A stretch of 64,000 nucleotides of DNA from Burkholderiales bacterium (GTDB lineage: Bacteria; Pseudomonadota; Gammaproteobacteria; Burkholderiales; SG8-39): positions 1 through 64,000 of the forward strand of contig JAOAEA010000008.1 in the NCBI GenBank assembly GCA_026417035.1. Reading direction: 5' to 3'. Both the position numbers and the translations under genes were made by a program. Below, piece by piece: positions 9,634-18,554 of the stretch. Position 1 is the stretch's first letter, and each line of letters starts with the position of its first letter. The notes beneath the pieces were generated by a model. The model saw nothing but the letters and a program-made list of their open reading frames with translations, did not search any database and had not been told where the DNA came from.

Positions 9634-10605
9634 TCAGTTCCTCTCGAGGTGGCGCGGGAAGCCGCCGCCCGCGGCCAGGCGGCTTCTCTGCCGTCGCAGG
9701 TCGGCGAAGCGCGCGAGCGCTTCCACCAGGTCGTCGTCGGTCGCGAGCTCGAGCGCGTCCACCCCCGCCTCGCGGAAGGCGGCGCGCAGCGCGAGCTCGC
9801 GCGCGCTCGCGAGCTCGGCGAAGCGCTTGCGGAAGCCGCGGTCGGACGTATCGACGAAGAGCTGCTCGCCGGTCTCGGCGTCCTGGATCACCATCAGGCC
9901 GAGGTCGGGAAGCTCCATCTCCAGCGGATCGTAGAGCCGCACCGCGACGATTTCGTGACGCGCGGCGAGGTGCGCGAGCGGCTCCCCCCAGCCGGGCGTG
10001 CTGATGAAGTCCGAGACGACGAACACGATCGAGCGGCGCGGCATCGTCGCGTACGCCGTGCGCAGGAGCTCGCCGAGGTCGGTCTCGCGCGAAGCCGCCC
10101 GCTCGGGACGGGAGAGCATGCGGTGCACGAGCTCGAGGACGTGGCGACGCCCGGTGCGCGGCGGGATCACCGCGTCCACGCGCTCGCCGTAGAACATCGC
10201 GCCGACGCGGTTGCCGTGGCGCGTGAGCAGGCGCGCGAGGACCGCGACCAAGTCGACCGAGACGGAGCGCTTCTTCACGTTCCCGCCGAAATCCACCGAC
10301 GGCGAGAGGTCGAGCAGGAACCAGGCCGTGACCTCGCGGTCCTCGTTGAAGGTGCGCACGTGGGGGGTCTGCAGGCGTGCGGTCACGTTCCAGTCGATGT
10401 GGCGCACGTCGTCGTGGTACTGGTACTCGCGCAGGTCCGCGAGGTCGAGGCCGAAGCCGCGGAAGAGCGTCCGGTAGTCGCCGTGCACCGCGCCGTCGAG
10501 GCGGCGCAGCACCGTCCACTCGAGGCGGCGCAGGAGCTGCTCCGCCGCCGCGGGGCGGACGTGTTCACCGGGGGCGGCGGGCGTGTCAGGCGCCGGCGTG
10601 GACAT
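9634..10605 (-). CDS. DUF58 domain-containing protein
   Basis: FRGFGLDLADLREYQYHDDVRHIDWNVTAR signature. Confidence 0.9.
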   Translation of the reverse strand: MSTPAPDTPAAPGEHVRPAAAEQLLRRLEWTVLRRLDGAVHGDYRTLFRGFGLDLADLREYQYHDDVRHIDWNVTARLQTPHVRTFNEDREVTAWFLLDLSPSVDFGGNVKKRSVSVDLVAVLARLLTRHGNRVGAMFYGERVDAVIPPRTGRRHVLELVHRMLSRPERAASRETDLGELLRTAYATMPRRSIVFVVSDFISTPGWGEPLAHLAARHEIVAVRLYDPLEMELPDLGLMVIQDAETGEQLFVDTSDRGFRKRFAELASARELALRAAFREAGVDALELATDDDLVEALARFADLRRQRSRLAAGGGFPRHLERN

Positions 10606-11599
10606 GCGCTTCGAGCGGCTTCTCGGGCGCCGGGATCTTGCGCATCACCCGGCGGACGATCTCGTCGGCGTCGATCCCTTCCGCGAGCGCCTCGTAGGTG
10701 AGCACGAGGCGGTGGCGGAAGCAGTCGGCGACGAGGTCGGTCACGTCTTCGGGCAGCACGTAACCGCGGCCGCGCATGAACGCGAGCGCCTTCGCCGCCT
10801 CGACCAGGTGGATCGGCGCGCGCGGGCTCGCGCCGAACGAAAGGTATTTCGCCAGCTCCTTCAGGCCGAAGCGCTCCGGGTCGCGCGTCGCCGCCGCGAG
10901 CCGTACCACGTACTGCATGATCGCGGGGTCGACGAAGCTCTTGCGGCACTCGCGCTGCAGCGCGGCGAGCTCGTCGGGCGTGGTGACCGCCGCCACCGCC
11001 GGCTCGGCGACGCCCGTGACGCGGTCGACGATCACGAACTCCTCTTCCTCCGAGGGGTAGCCGACCAGCACCTTCATCATGAAGCGGTCGACCTGCGCCT
11101 CCGGCAGCGGGTAGGTGCCCTCGGTCTCGATCGGGTTCTGCGTCGCCATCACCAGGAACGGCGCGGGCACGCGGTGCGTCTCGCCGGCGATCGTGACCTG
11201 GTACTCCTGCATCACCTCGAGCAGCGCGCTCTGCACCTTGGCCGGCGCGCGGTTGATCTCATCGGCGGGCAGGAGGGTGGCGAACACCGGGCCGAGCGAG
11301 GGGGAGAAGTCGCCCGTCTTCTGGTTGTAGATGCGCGTGCCGACGAGGTCGGCGGGCACGAGGTCGGGCGTGAACTGGATGCGCTTGAACGAGCCGCGCA
11401 GCGTGCGCGCCACCGTCTTGACGGTGAGCGTCTTCGCGAGCCCGGGCACGCCCTCGACGAGGAGATGCCCCTGCGCGAGCATCGCCACCATCACGCGCTC
11501 GAGAAAGCGGTCCTGGCCGACGACGACCTTCTTCACTTCGTAGAGGATGCGCTCCATCACGGCGGCGCTCTCGGCCCGTCCGGCGTCCATCGCGTCCAT
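10586..11599 (-). CDS. MoxR family AAA ATPase
   Basis: GHLLVEGVPGLAKTLTVKTVA; ATQNPIETEGTYPLPEAQVDRFMMKV. Confidence 0.95.
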   Translation of the reverse strand: MDAMDAGRAESAAVMERILYEVKKVVVGQDRFLERVMVAMLAQGHLLVEGVPGLAKTLTVKTVARTLRGSFKRIQFTPDLVPADLVGTRIYNQKTGDFSPSLGPVFATLLPADEINRAPAKVQSALLEVMQEYQVTIAGETHRVPAPFLVMATQNPIETEGTYPLPEAQVDRFMMKVLVGYPSEEEEFVIVDRVTGVAEPAVAAVTTPDELAALQRECRKSFVDPAIMQYVVRLAAATRDPERFGLKELAKYLSFGASPRAPIHLVEAAKALAFMRGRGYVLPEDVTDLVADCFRHRLVLTYEALAEGIDADEIVRRVMRKIPAPEKPLEAHVHAGA

Positions 11600-11639
11600 G
11601 CTCGCTTCCTTGTCGTCGTGGAGGGGTTCGTGCGCCCGG

Positions 11640-12533
11640 TCAGAACGGCGGCAGCCCGGCGCCGGCCGCCGCGTTCTCGATCGGCACCGCGAAGCCGATG
11701 CCGATGAACACGCGCTGCTCGGTGGGGTTCAGGATCGCGGTGACGATCCCGATCACCTCGCCCTCGGCCGTGACGAGCGGTCCGCCGGAATTGCCGGGAT
11801 TCGCCGCCGCGTCGAACTGGATCAGGTTGGAGAGGACCTTCTGGCCCTCGGGCGAGCGGAAGTCGCGCTTGAGCCCGGAGATCACGCCGGCGGAGGCCGA
11901 CGGGCCGATGCCGAACGGGAAGCCGACCGCGGTGACGTGGTCGCCGGGCTGAAGTCCCTGGGTGGAGCGCATCGTCGCCGCGTGCAGGTCGTCGGGGATG
12001 GTGCGCGCGCGGATCACGGCGAGGTCGTGCTCGGGCTGCAGCCCGACGACATAGGCGTCGGACTCGAGCCCGTCGGCGAACACCACCTTCAGCCGCTCCG
12101 AGGCCGCGGCGACGTGCAGGTTCGTGAGGATCGTGCCGTTGTCGATGATCACCACCCCGGTGCCGACGCTCTGCTCGAGTTCCTCCCCGATCGGCCCGTC
12201 GGCGATGCCGCGCACGCGCACGACCGAGCCGCGCACTTTCTCGAACGCACGGACCGACGGATGCGGCAGCGGTTCCTTCTCCAGCGTGTGGCGCACGGCG
12301 GCGTCGATGTCGTCCTGCGTGATGCGCTGCGCCGGCGAGCCGGGAGCGCCCAAGAAGTGCGCGCCGGCGAGCGCGAGCGCCGCGCCCAGCGCGACGAGGA
12401 GCGGGCTGCGATAGCGGCGCGCGAGGCGCCGCCAGCGCGACCGCGGCTTGCGTGGCGCGGGGGCGGCCTCGGGTGTCTGCGCCGCGGCGGCCCGCGCGCG
12501 GGGAGAGCGGCTGTAGAGCGTCGGTCGCGTCAT
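11640..12533 (-). CDS. Trypsin-like (S1C, DegP/Q-like) serine protease
   Basis: Intact triad motifs LTNLHVA, EHDLAVI, NPGNSGGPLV; one N-terminal TM. Confidence 0.85.
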   Translation of the reverse strand: MTRPTLYSRSPRARAAAAQTPEAAPAPRKPRSRWRRLARRYRSPLLVALGAALALAGAHFLGAPGSPAQRITQDDIDAAVRHTLEKEPLPHPSVRAFEKVRGSVVRVRGIADGPIGEELEQSVGTGVVIIDNGTILTNLHVAAASERLKVVFADGLESDAYVVGLQPEHDLAVIRARTIPDDLHAATMRSTQGLQPGDHVTAVGFPFGIGPSASAGVISGLKRDFRSPEGQKVLSNLIQFDAAANPGNSGGPLVTAEGEVIGIVTAILNPTEQRVFIGIGFAVPIENAAAGAGLPPF

Positions 12534-12846
12534 ATCCGTTCCTTGGCTCGCGAGGACGAAGACCGCGGCGAGCGCGGGGTCTTTGCGGCCGTGACCGGCA
12601 CGCGCGGCTATTCTATGCACGTCCGCGCGTGGCCGTCTCGCGCGTCGCGCCGGATCCTTCTTCGCGGGGCCCCGACCGGTCGGGGTGGGTGCTGCGCCAG
12701 CGGCCCTGCTTCACGCGAGCCCGGTGCACCGGGCGCGACCGGCGCGCCGCTCCACGCCCCGAGGCGTGGCGCGGGTCCGTTGTACGATGTCCATGGCGAA
12801 GACGTGGAGCGGGCGCCGGTCGCGGTGCGGCGCGCCGCGGCCCGGG

Positions 12847-14070
12847 ATGGAGAAGCGCCCGATGCCCGAACGGAAATACGACATCGTCCTCTACGGCGCG
12901 ACCGGCTTCGTCGGCCGCCAGGCCGCCGAGTACCTCGACCGCCAGCGCGCGAAGCTCGCCTTCGCGATCGCCGGCCGCGACGAGGCGAAGCTCGAGGCCG
13001 TGCGCGCGGGGCTGCGCCGGCGGCGGAGCGTCGGCGTGATCGTGGCCGACAGCGCCGACCGGAAGGCGGTCGACGCGATGGCCGCGAGCGCCCGGGTCGT
13101 GCTCAACACCGCCGGCCCCTTCGCGCTCTACGGCGACGCGGTCGTGGACGCCTGCGTCCGCCGGAAGACCCACTACACGGACATCACCGGGGAAACCCCC
13201 TGGGTGCGCGGCCTGATCGAGAAGCACCACGACCGCGCCGCGAAGGACGCCACGCGCATCGTCCCGTTCTGCGGGTTCGACTCGGTGCCGTCCGACCTCG
13301 GCACGTTCCTCGTCGTGCGCCACATGCAGGAGCGGCTCGGCGCGCCGTGCCGCGAGGTGCGCGCCTACTTCCGCATGTTCGGCGGCGTCAACGGCGGCAC
13401 GCTCGCCTCGGCGCTGAACCTCTACGACGCGGGGCTCGCGGAACAGGCGCGCGATCCCTTCTATCTCGATCCACCGCGCCGGCATCCGGCGGCCGAAGTG
13501 CGTGCGAACCGGGACCCGCGCGGGATCGCCTGGGATCCCGGGATCAGGGCCTGGGTCGGGCCGTTCGTGATGGGCTTCATCAACACCCGCGTCGTGCGCC
13601 GCAGCGCCGCGCTCTTCGACGCCTGGGGCGAGCCCTACGGGCCGGGCTTCCGCTACCAGGAGTACACGCGCTACGGCGGCCGCGTCTCGGCGGCGCTCGT
13701 GACCGGCGCGATGGGGCTCTTCAACGCGGCGATCGCAGCCGGGGCGGCGCGCAACGCGCTGCGCCGCGTCCTGCCCAAGCCGGGCCAGGGTCCGTCGGAG
13801 GCGACGATGGACGCCGGCTGGTTCCGGACCGACCTCCTCGCGATCTCGGCCGACGGCGCGACGGTGCGCGGCCGCATCTCGCACCAGGGCGACCCGGGGA
13901 ACCGCGCGACGGTGCGCTTCGTGTGCGAGTCGGCGCTCGCCCTCGCGCTCGACGGCAACCGGCTCCCGGGCGGCGGGAAGCGCGGCGGCGTGCTCACGCC
14001 GGCGACCGCGCTCGGCGAGGTGCTTGCCGAGCGGCTCCGCCGCGGCGGGGTCGAGATCGAGATCGGATAG
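12847..14070 (+). CDS. Saccharopine dehydrogenase-like / trans-acting enoyl reductase family protein
   Basis: YDIVLYGATGFVGRQAAEYLDRQ...HYTDITGETPWVRGLIEKHHDRA...FCGFDSVPSDLG. Confidence 0.85.
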   Translation: MEKRPMPERKYDIVLYGATGFVGRQAAEYLDRQRAKLAFAIAGRDEAKLEAVRAGLRRRRSVGVIVADSADRKAVDAMAASARVVLNTAGPFALYGDAVVDACVRRKTHYTDITGETPWVRGLIEKHHDRAAKDATRIVPFCGFDSVPSDLGTFLVVRHMQERLGAPCREVRAYFRMFGGVNGGTLASALNLYDAGLAEQARDPFYLDPPRRHPAAEVRANRDPRGIAWDPGIRAWVGPFVMGFINTRVVRRSAALFDAWGEPYGPGFRYQEYTRYGGRVSAALVTGAMGLFNAAIAAGAARNALRRVLPKPGQGPSEATMDAGWFRTDLLAISADGATVRGRISHQGDPGNRATVRFVCESALALALDGNRLPGGGKRGGVLTPATALGEVLAERLRRGGVEIEIG

Positions 14071-14128
14071 CGCCTGCGACGCAGGCAGGGCGCGCCGGGC
14101 GGCCGGCGCGCCGCCCGGCGTCGCTCTC

Positions 14129-16405
14129 TCAGAACACCATGTCGGCGGCGGTGATCGCCGCCATGTTGATGCCGACGAGCACCACCTCGTTGCCGCCGTA
14201 GCTGATCACGGTGTCGTTGCCGACCATCGCGATCGCGAGGTCGGCGATGCCCGCCGCGCCGGAGTCGTGGAAGTCGAGCTTGTCGCGGCCGTCCTCGAAG
14301 TCGGCGACCACGTCGCGGCCCCAGGCGCCGCCGAACTGGAACACGTCGCGGCCGCTGCCGCCGAAGAGGGTGTCGTTGCCCGCGCCACCCGCGAGCACGT
14401 CCTTGCCGCCGCCGCCGCGGATCACGTCGTCGCCCGCGCTGCCGCGGATCACGTCGTTGCCGCCCGCGCCGTTGATCTCGACGCGGCCGAGGAAGGTGAC
14501 CTTGCTGAAGTCGAGCGTGCTGCCGCGGTCGTCGCCGAGGATGCGCACCGGACCGGTCGCCTGCGTGGCGTCGATCGTCTCGATGCCGTTCGTCGCCGAG
14601 AAGCTCCGCACGCCGATGTCCACCTTGCCGCCGTACGCGACGATGACGTCGTTCCCCGCCCCGCCGTCGTACAGGTCGTAGCCCTCGAAGTTCGCGCAGA
14701 CGTTGCCCGTGACGCGGAACACGTCGTCGCCGTCGCCGCCCGCCACGACGTCGTTGCCGCGGCCGGCGTAGACGAGGTCGTTGCCCGAGCCGCCGTCGAT
14801 GCGGTCGTTCCCCGCGCCGCCGTAGATGAGATCGTCGCCGCCGCCGCCGTTGACGACGTCGTTCCCGCCGCCGGCGTTCACCTGCTCGGCGGCGTCGCTG
14901 CCGTCGATGCGGTTGGACGCCCCGTCGCCCTGGAGCAGGACGGTGCCGTTGTAGAAGAAGTTGAGCCAGGTGGCGACGTCGTCGAGCGAGGCGTTCGCGT
15001 TGCCGTCCTCGTTGAGGAAGTTGTTCCCGCGGATCTCGAAGCCGAGGTGGTAGATGCCGTCGGCGATCGTGTCCACGAGGTTCTTGCCGAAGAAGGCGGT
15101 GGTCGCGCCGTCGTTCTGCACCAGGTGGAAGCCGGTCTCGGTGCCGTTCTCGTCGTCGCCGTGCAACTCGGTCCAGCGGGCAAGGAGCGCCGCGTCGTTG
15201 CGGATAGCGGCGTTCATCGCCCGCAGGTCCTCGACCGTGATCCACTTGTCGGCGAGCGCGTGGGTCGATTCGATCACGTCGGCGATGATCCGGTTCAGGC
15301 CGTCGGCCGCCGCCGCGCCGCCGTTGATCTCGCCGGCGTTGACATTGCGCGACAGCCCGCGGTCCGCCTTGATGATGTCGACGAGCTTGTCGAGTCCGGT
15401 GCCGGTGGTCGACTGGTCGACGTAGAAGTAGTTGAGCCAGTCCGCCACGTCGGCGAGCCTCGCGTTCGCGTCGCCGTCCTCGTTCAGCAGCCGGTCGCCC
15501 TTGATCTGGAAGCCGAGGTGGTAGATGCCGTCGGCGACCGTGTCCACCAGGTTCAGCCCGAAGAACTTGGTGCTCGCGCCGTCGTTCTGCACCAGGTGGA
15601 AGCCGGTCTCCTTGCCGTTCTCGTCGTCGCCGTGGAGGCGCGTCCACTCGGCGAGGTGGTTCGCGCGGATGTAGCCGTTGAGCGCGACGATGTCATCCAC
15701 CGACAGCCAGTTGTCGGCGGTGATCACGCCGGTCGCCTGGATCGCCTCGGCGATGATCCGGTTCATGCCGTCGGCGGCGTCCGCGCCGGCCGCGATCTGG
15801 GCGTCGGAGATGCGTGCGTCGAGCCCGCGGTCGGCCATGATCCCGTCGACGATGCGGTCGAGCCCCGTGCCGGTGGTCGAGTGGTCGGTCCAGAACTGCG
15901 TGAGCCACTCCGCGACCTGCTTCACCGAGGCGTTGGCGTTGCCGTCCTCGTTGAGGAAGTTGCCGTCGCGGATCTCGAACCCGAGGTGATAGACGCCGTC
16001 GGCGACGGTGTCGACGAGGTTCTGGCCGCGGTACCGGGTGGTCGCCCCGTCGTCCTGGACCTGGTGGAAGCCGGTCTCGGTTCCGTTCCCGTCGTCGCCG
16101 TGGAGCGCCGTCCACTCCGCGAGGTGATTGGCGCGGATGTAGGCGTTCATCGCCACCACCTCGGCGACGGTGAAGCGCCCGTCCGCGGCGGCGCCGGTGG
16201 CCGTCGCCGCTTCGACGATGAGCCGGTTCAGCCCGTTCGCCGCGGCCGCGCCGCCGGCGATCTGGCGCCCGTCGGTCCCGCCGGCGAGGCCGAGGTCGGC
16301 GTAGATGAACTGCACGAACTGGTCGAGCCCGGTGCCGGTCGTGCCGGGCGCCGGCGTGGCGAGGGAATAGCTCTTCACGGTTCCGGAGGTTCGGAATGCG
16401 GTCAT
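14129..16405 (-). CDS. RTX-type calcium-binding secreted protein with three ~155-aa tandem N-terminal modules
   Basis: Three TTGTGLD...GNGTETGFH.VQ.DGA...NLVDTVADG.YHLGFEI...NEDGNAN...VA.WL blocks, then GGAGNDRIDGGSGND nonapeptides and a C-terminal ...AITAADMVF. Confidence 0.85.
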   Translation of the reverse strand: MTAFRTSGTVKSYSLATPAPGTTGTGLDQFVQFIYADLGLAGGTDGRQIAGGAAAANGLNRLIVEAATATGAAADGRFTVAEVVAMNAYIRANHLAEWTALHGDDGNGTETGFHQVQDDGATTRYRGQNLVDTVADGVYHLGFEIRDGNFLNEDGNANASVKQVAEWLTQFWTDHSTTGTGLDRIVDGIMADRGLDARISDAQIAAGADAADGMNRIIAEAIQATGVITADNWLSVDDIVALNGYIRANHLAEWTRLHGDDENGKETGFHLVQNDGASTKFFGLNLVDTVADGIYHLGFQIKGDRLLNEDGDANARLADVADWLNYFYVDQSTTGTGLDKLVDIIKADRGLSRNVNAGEINGGAAAADGLNRIIADVIESTHALADKWITVEDLRAMNAAIRNDAALLARWTELHGDDENGTETGFHLVQNDGATTAFFGKNLVDTIADGIYHLGFEIRGNNFLNEDGNANASLDDVATWLNFFYNGTVLLQGDGASNRIDGSDAAEQVNAGGGNDVVNGGGGDDLIYGGAGNDRIDGGSGNDLVYAGRGNDVVAGGDGDDVFRVTGNVCANFEGYDLYDGGAGNDVIVAYGGKVDIGVRSFSATNGIETIDATQATGPVRILGDDRGSTLDFSKVTFLGRVEINGAGGNDVIRGSAGDDVIRGGGGKDVLAGGAGNDTLFGGSGRDVFQFGGAWGRDVVADFEDGRDKLDFHDSGAAGIADLAIAMVGNDTVISYGGNEVVLVGINMAAITAADMVF
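14945..16342 (-). repeat. Three protein-coding tandem modules (155/156/155 aa): 15878-16342, 15410-15877, 14945-15409
   Basis: Each begins TTGTGLD and shares TETGFH.VQ.DGA / DG.YHLGF / NEDG.ANA. Confidence 0.85.
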
Positions 16406-16447
16406 TGCGCGGTCCTGCCTTTCTCGTGTGTTGTGGGAATCGGGCCG

Positions 16448-16466
16448 GCCGGGCGGTCCGCCCGGC
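16448..16466 (-). promoter_or_regulatory. 8-bp perfect hairpin in the RTX gene leader (GCCGGGCG-GTC-CGCCCGGC)
   Basis: Read directly; 43-61 nt upstream of the RTX start codon. Confidence 0.4.
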
Positions 16467-16668
16467 GCGGTCCCGCTACGACCCGTCCGGCCGCGTCAGG
16501 GGCCCGGACCCGCCACCGCGCCCGCCGGGGTGCGCCGCCCGCGGGAAGCGCGGGGAGGGACGCCCGCGTGCCGCATCCCGGTATGCATATGACAGTGGCA
16601 TGGCCGCATGCTAGGCGCACGCCGCCGCGGCGGTCAATACGCCGCGCGGCCGGATCCGCGGCGGCGGC

Positions 16669-16727
16669 GTGACAAATTCACGCTGATGACCCTGTCATGA
16701 CAATGACGTTGTCATCGCCATGACGAT
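16669..16727. promoter_or_regulatory. Cluster of TGAC/GTCA half-sites in the RTX/T1SS divergent promoter region
   Basis: Includes palindrome TGTCATGACA (16693-16702) and TGACAA-TGACG-TTGTCA (16698-16714). Confidence 0.5.
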
Positions 16728-16847
16728 AGCATAGGATCCATGGCGCGCCCCCGCGCGCGGCCGCCGCCCGGATGTCGGGCGCGCACGACAACACGACGAC
16801 ACGATGGCGCGACGCGCGCGCGGCGCGAGCGCGCGAAGGAGGCTGCG

Positions 16848-18554
16848 ATGCGACGGCTGCTCGCCCGGTTCCGGCCGCTTTTCCTCTACGCGGGGCTCTT
16901 CAGCCTCGCCATGAACCTGCTGCTGCTCGTGCCCTCGCTCTACATGCTGCAGGTGTTCGACCGCGTGCTCGCGAGCCGCAGCACCGAGACCCTGGTGGTG
17001 CTCACGCTCGCCGCGGCGGGCGCGCTCGCGGTGATGGCGGTGCTCGATGCACTGCGCGCGCGGCTGCTCTCGGCCGCCGCCGCCGGGATCGACGGCGTCC
17101 TCGGCCCGCGCGTGCTCGACGGCCTGCTCGCCAACGCGGCGAAGCTCGGCGGCGCGGACTACGTCCACGGCCTGCGCGACGTCGGCATCCTGCGGGGCTT
17201 CCTCACCGGCACCGGCATCTTCGCGATCTTCGACGCGCCGTGGATGCCGATCTACCTCCTCGTGATCTTCCTCTTCCACCCGCTGCTCGGCGCGATCGCG
17301 CTCGCCGGCGCCGCGACGCTCATCGCGCTGGCGGTGCTGAACGAGAAGCTCTCGCGCGAGCGGCTCGAGCACATGCAGGCCGCGGCGCGGCGCGCGACGC
17401 GCTACGTCGACGCCGGGCTGCGCAACGCGGAGGTGGCGAGCGCGCTCGGCATGCTGAAGGCGATGACGGGCCGCTGGGCGGGCCTCAACGCGCAGGTCGA
17501 GCGGCTGCAGGTCGAGACCGGGCGCACCGCCGCCCACGTCGGCGGGAGCACCAAGTTCCTGCGGCAGCTCCTGCAGGTGGCGATGCTCGCCGCGGGCGCG
17601 CACCTCGTGATCGACCAGCACGTCACGAGCGGCGTCATGATGGCCGCGACGATCATCCTCGGCCGGGCGCTCGCGCCGGTCGAGGCGCTGATCGCCGGCT
17701 GGCGCGGGCTCGTCGACGCGCGCGGCGCCTACGGCCGCCTCGACCGCCTGCTCCAATCGCGCGCGGCCCGGACGAAGAAGACGGCCCTGCCGCCGCCGGC
17801 GGGCCGGCTCGCGGCGGAGCGCGTGGTCTTCTCGGTGAAGAGCGCCGACAAGGCGATCCTCAAGGGCGTGTCGTTCGCCCTCCAGCCCGGCGAGTCCCTG
17901 GGCCTCATCGGGCCGAGCGCCTCGGGCAAGTCGACGCTGGCGCGGCTCCTGATCGGTGTCTGGCAGCCGACCGCCGGCGTGGTGCGGCTCGACGGCGCCG
18001 ACGTCGCGGCGTGGCCGCGGGAGAGCCTCGGCGCGCACATCGGCTACCTGCCGCAGGACGTCGAGCTCTTCTCGGGCACGGTGGCCGAGAACATCGCCCG
18101 GCTCGGGAAGCCCGTCTCCGCGGCGGTGGTGGACGCCGCGAGCCGCGCGAACGCGCACGAGATGATCCTCGCCCTGCCGCAGGGCTACGAGACGCAGATC
18201 GGCGAGGGCGGCGCGGCGCTCTCGGGCGGGCAGCGGCAGCGCATCGGCCTCGCGCGCGCCCTCTACGGCCGGCCGCGCCTCGTCGTGCTCGACGAGCCCA
18301 ACGCGAGCCTGGATGCGGAGGGCGAGGCAGCGCTCATGCGCGCGATGGCGGGGATGAGGAAGGAAGGCGTGACGCTCGTCGTCATCTCGCACCGGCCCTC
18401 GATCCTCGCCAACGTCGACAAGCTGCTGGTGCTGCAGGGCGGCGCGCTCGCCGCCTTCGGCCCGCGGGAGGAAGTGCTCTCCGCCATGGCGCGGGCGGTC
18501 CCGGGCGCGGTGCCGCTACGGGCCGTGCGCGGCGGCGCGAGGGGGGCGGCATGA
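16848..18554 (+). CDS. Type I secretion system permease/ATPase (PrtD-like)
   Basis: SD AAGGAGG; Walker A GPSASGKSTLARLL; signature ALSGGQRQRIGLARALYG; no C39 peptidase domain. Confidence 0.92.
   Translation: MRRLLARFRPLFLYAGLFSLAMNLLLLVPSLYMLQVFDRVLASRSTETLVVLTLAAAGALAVMAVLDALRARLLSAAAAGIDGVLGPRVLDGLLANAAKLGGADYVHGLRDVGILRGFLTGTGIFAIFDAPWMPIYLLVIFLFHPLLGAIALAGAATLIALAVLNEKLSRERLEHMQAAARRATRYVDAGLRNAEVASALGMLKAMTGRWAGLNAQVERLQVETGRTAAHVGGSTKFLRQLLQVAMLAAGAHLVIDQHVTSGVMMAATIILGRALAPVEALIAGWRGLVDARGAYGRLDRLLQSRAARTKKTALPPPAGRLAAERVVFSVKSADKAILKGVSFALQPGESLGLIGPSASGKSTLARLLIGVWQPTAGVVRLDGADVAAWPRESLGAHIGYLPQDVELFSGTVAENIARLGKPVSAAVVDAASRANAHEMILALPQGYETQIGEGGAALSGGQRQRIGLARALYGRPRLVVLDEPNASLDAEGEAALMRAMAGMRKEGVTLVVISHRPSILANVDKLLVLQGGALAAFGPREEVLSAMARAVPGAVPLRAVRGGARGAA

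Noticed and set aside
11640-12533. Second pseudoprotease candidate
   Set aside because: Catalytic motifs are intact (LTNLHVA, DLAV, GNSGGP), so ordinary S1C protease.
14129-14944. Periodic nucleotide pattern resembling a repeat/CRISPR-like array
   Set aside because: Explained by codons of RTX nonapeptides (GGxGxDxxx); no unique spacers.
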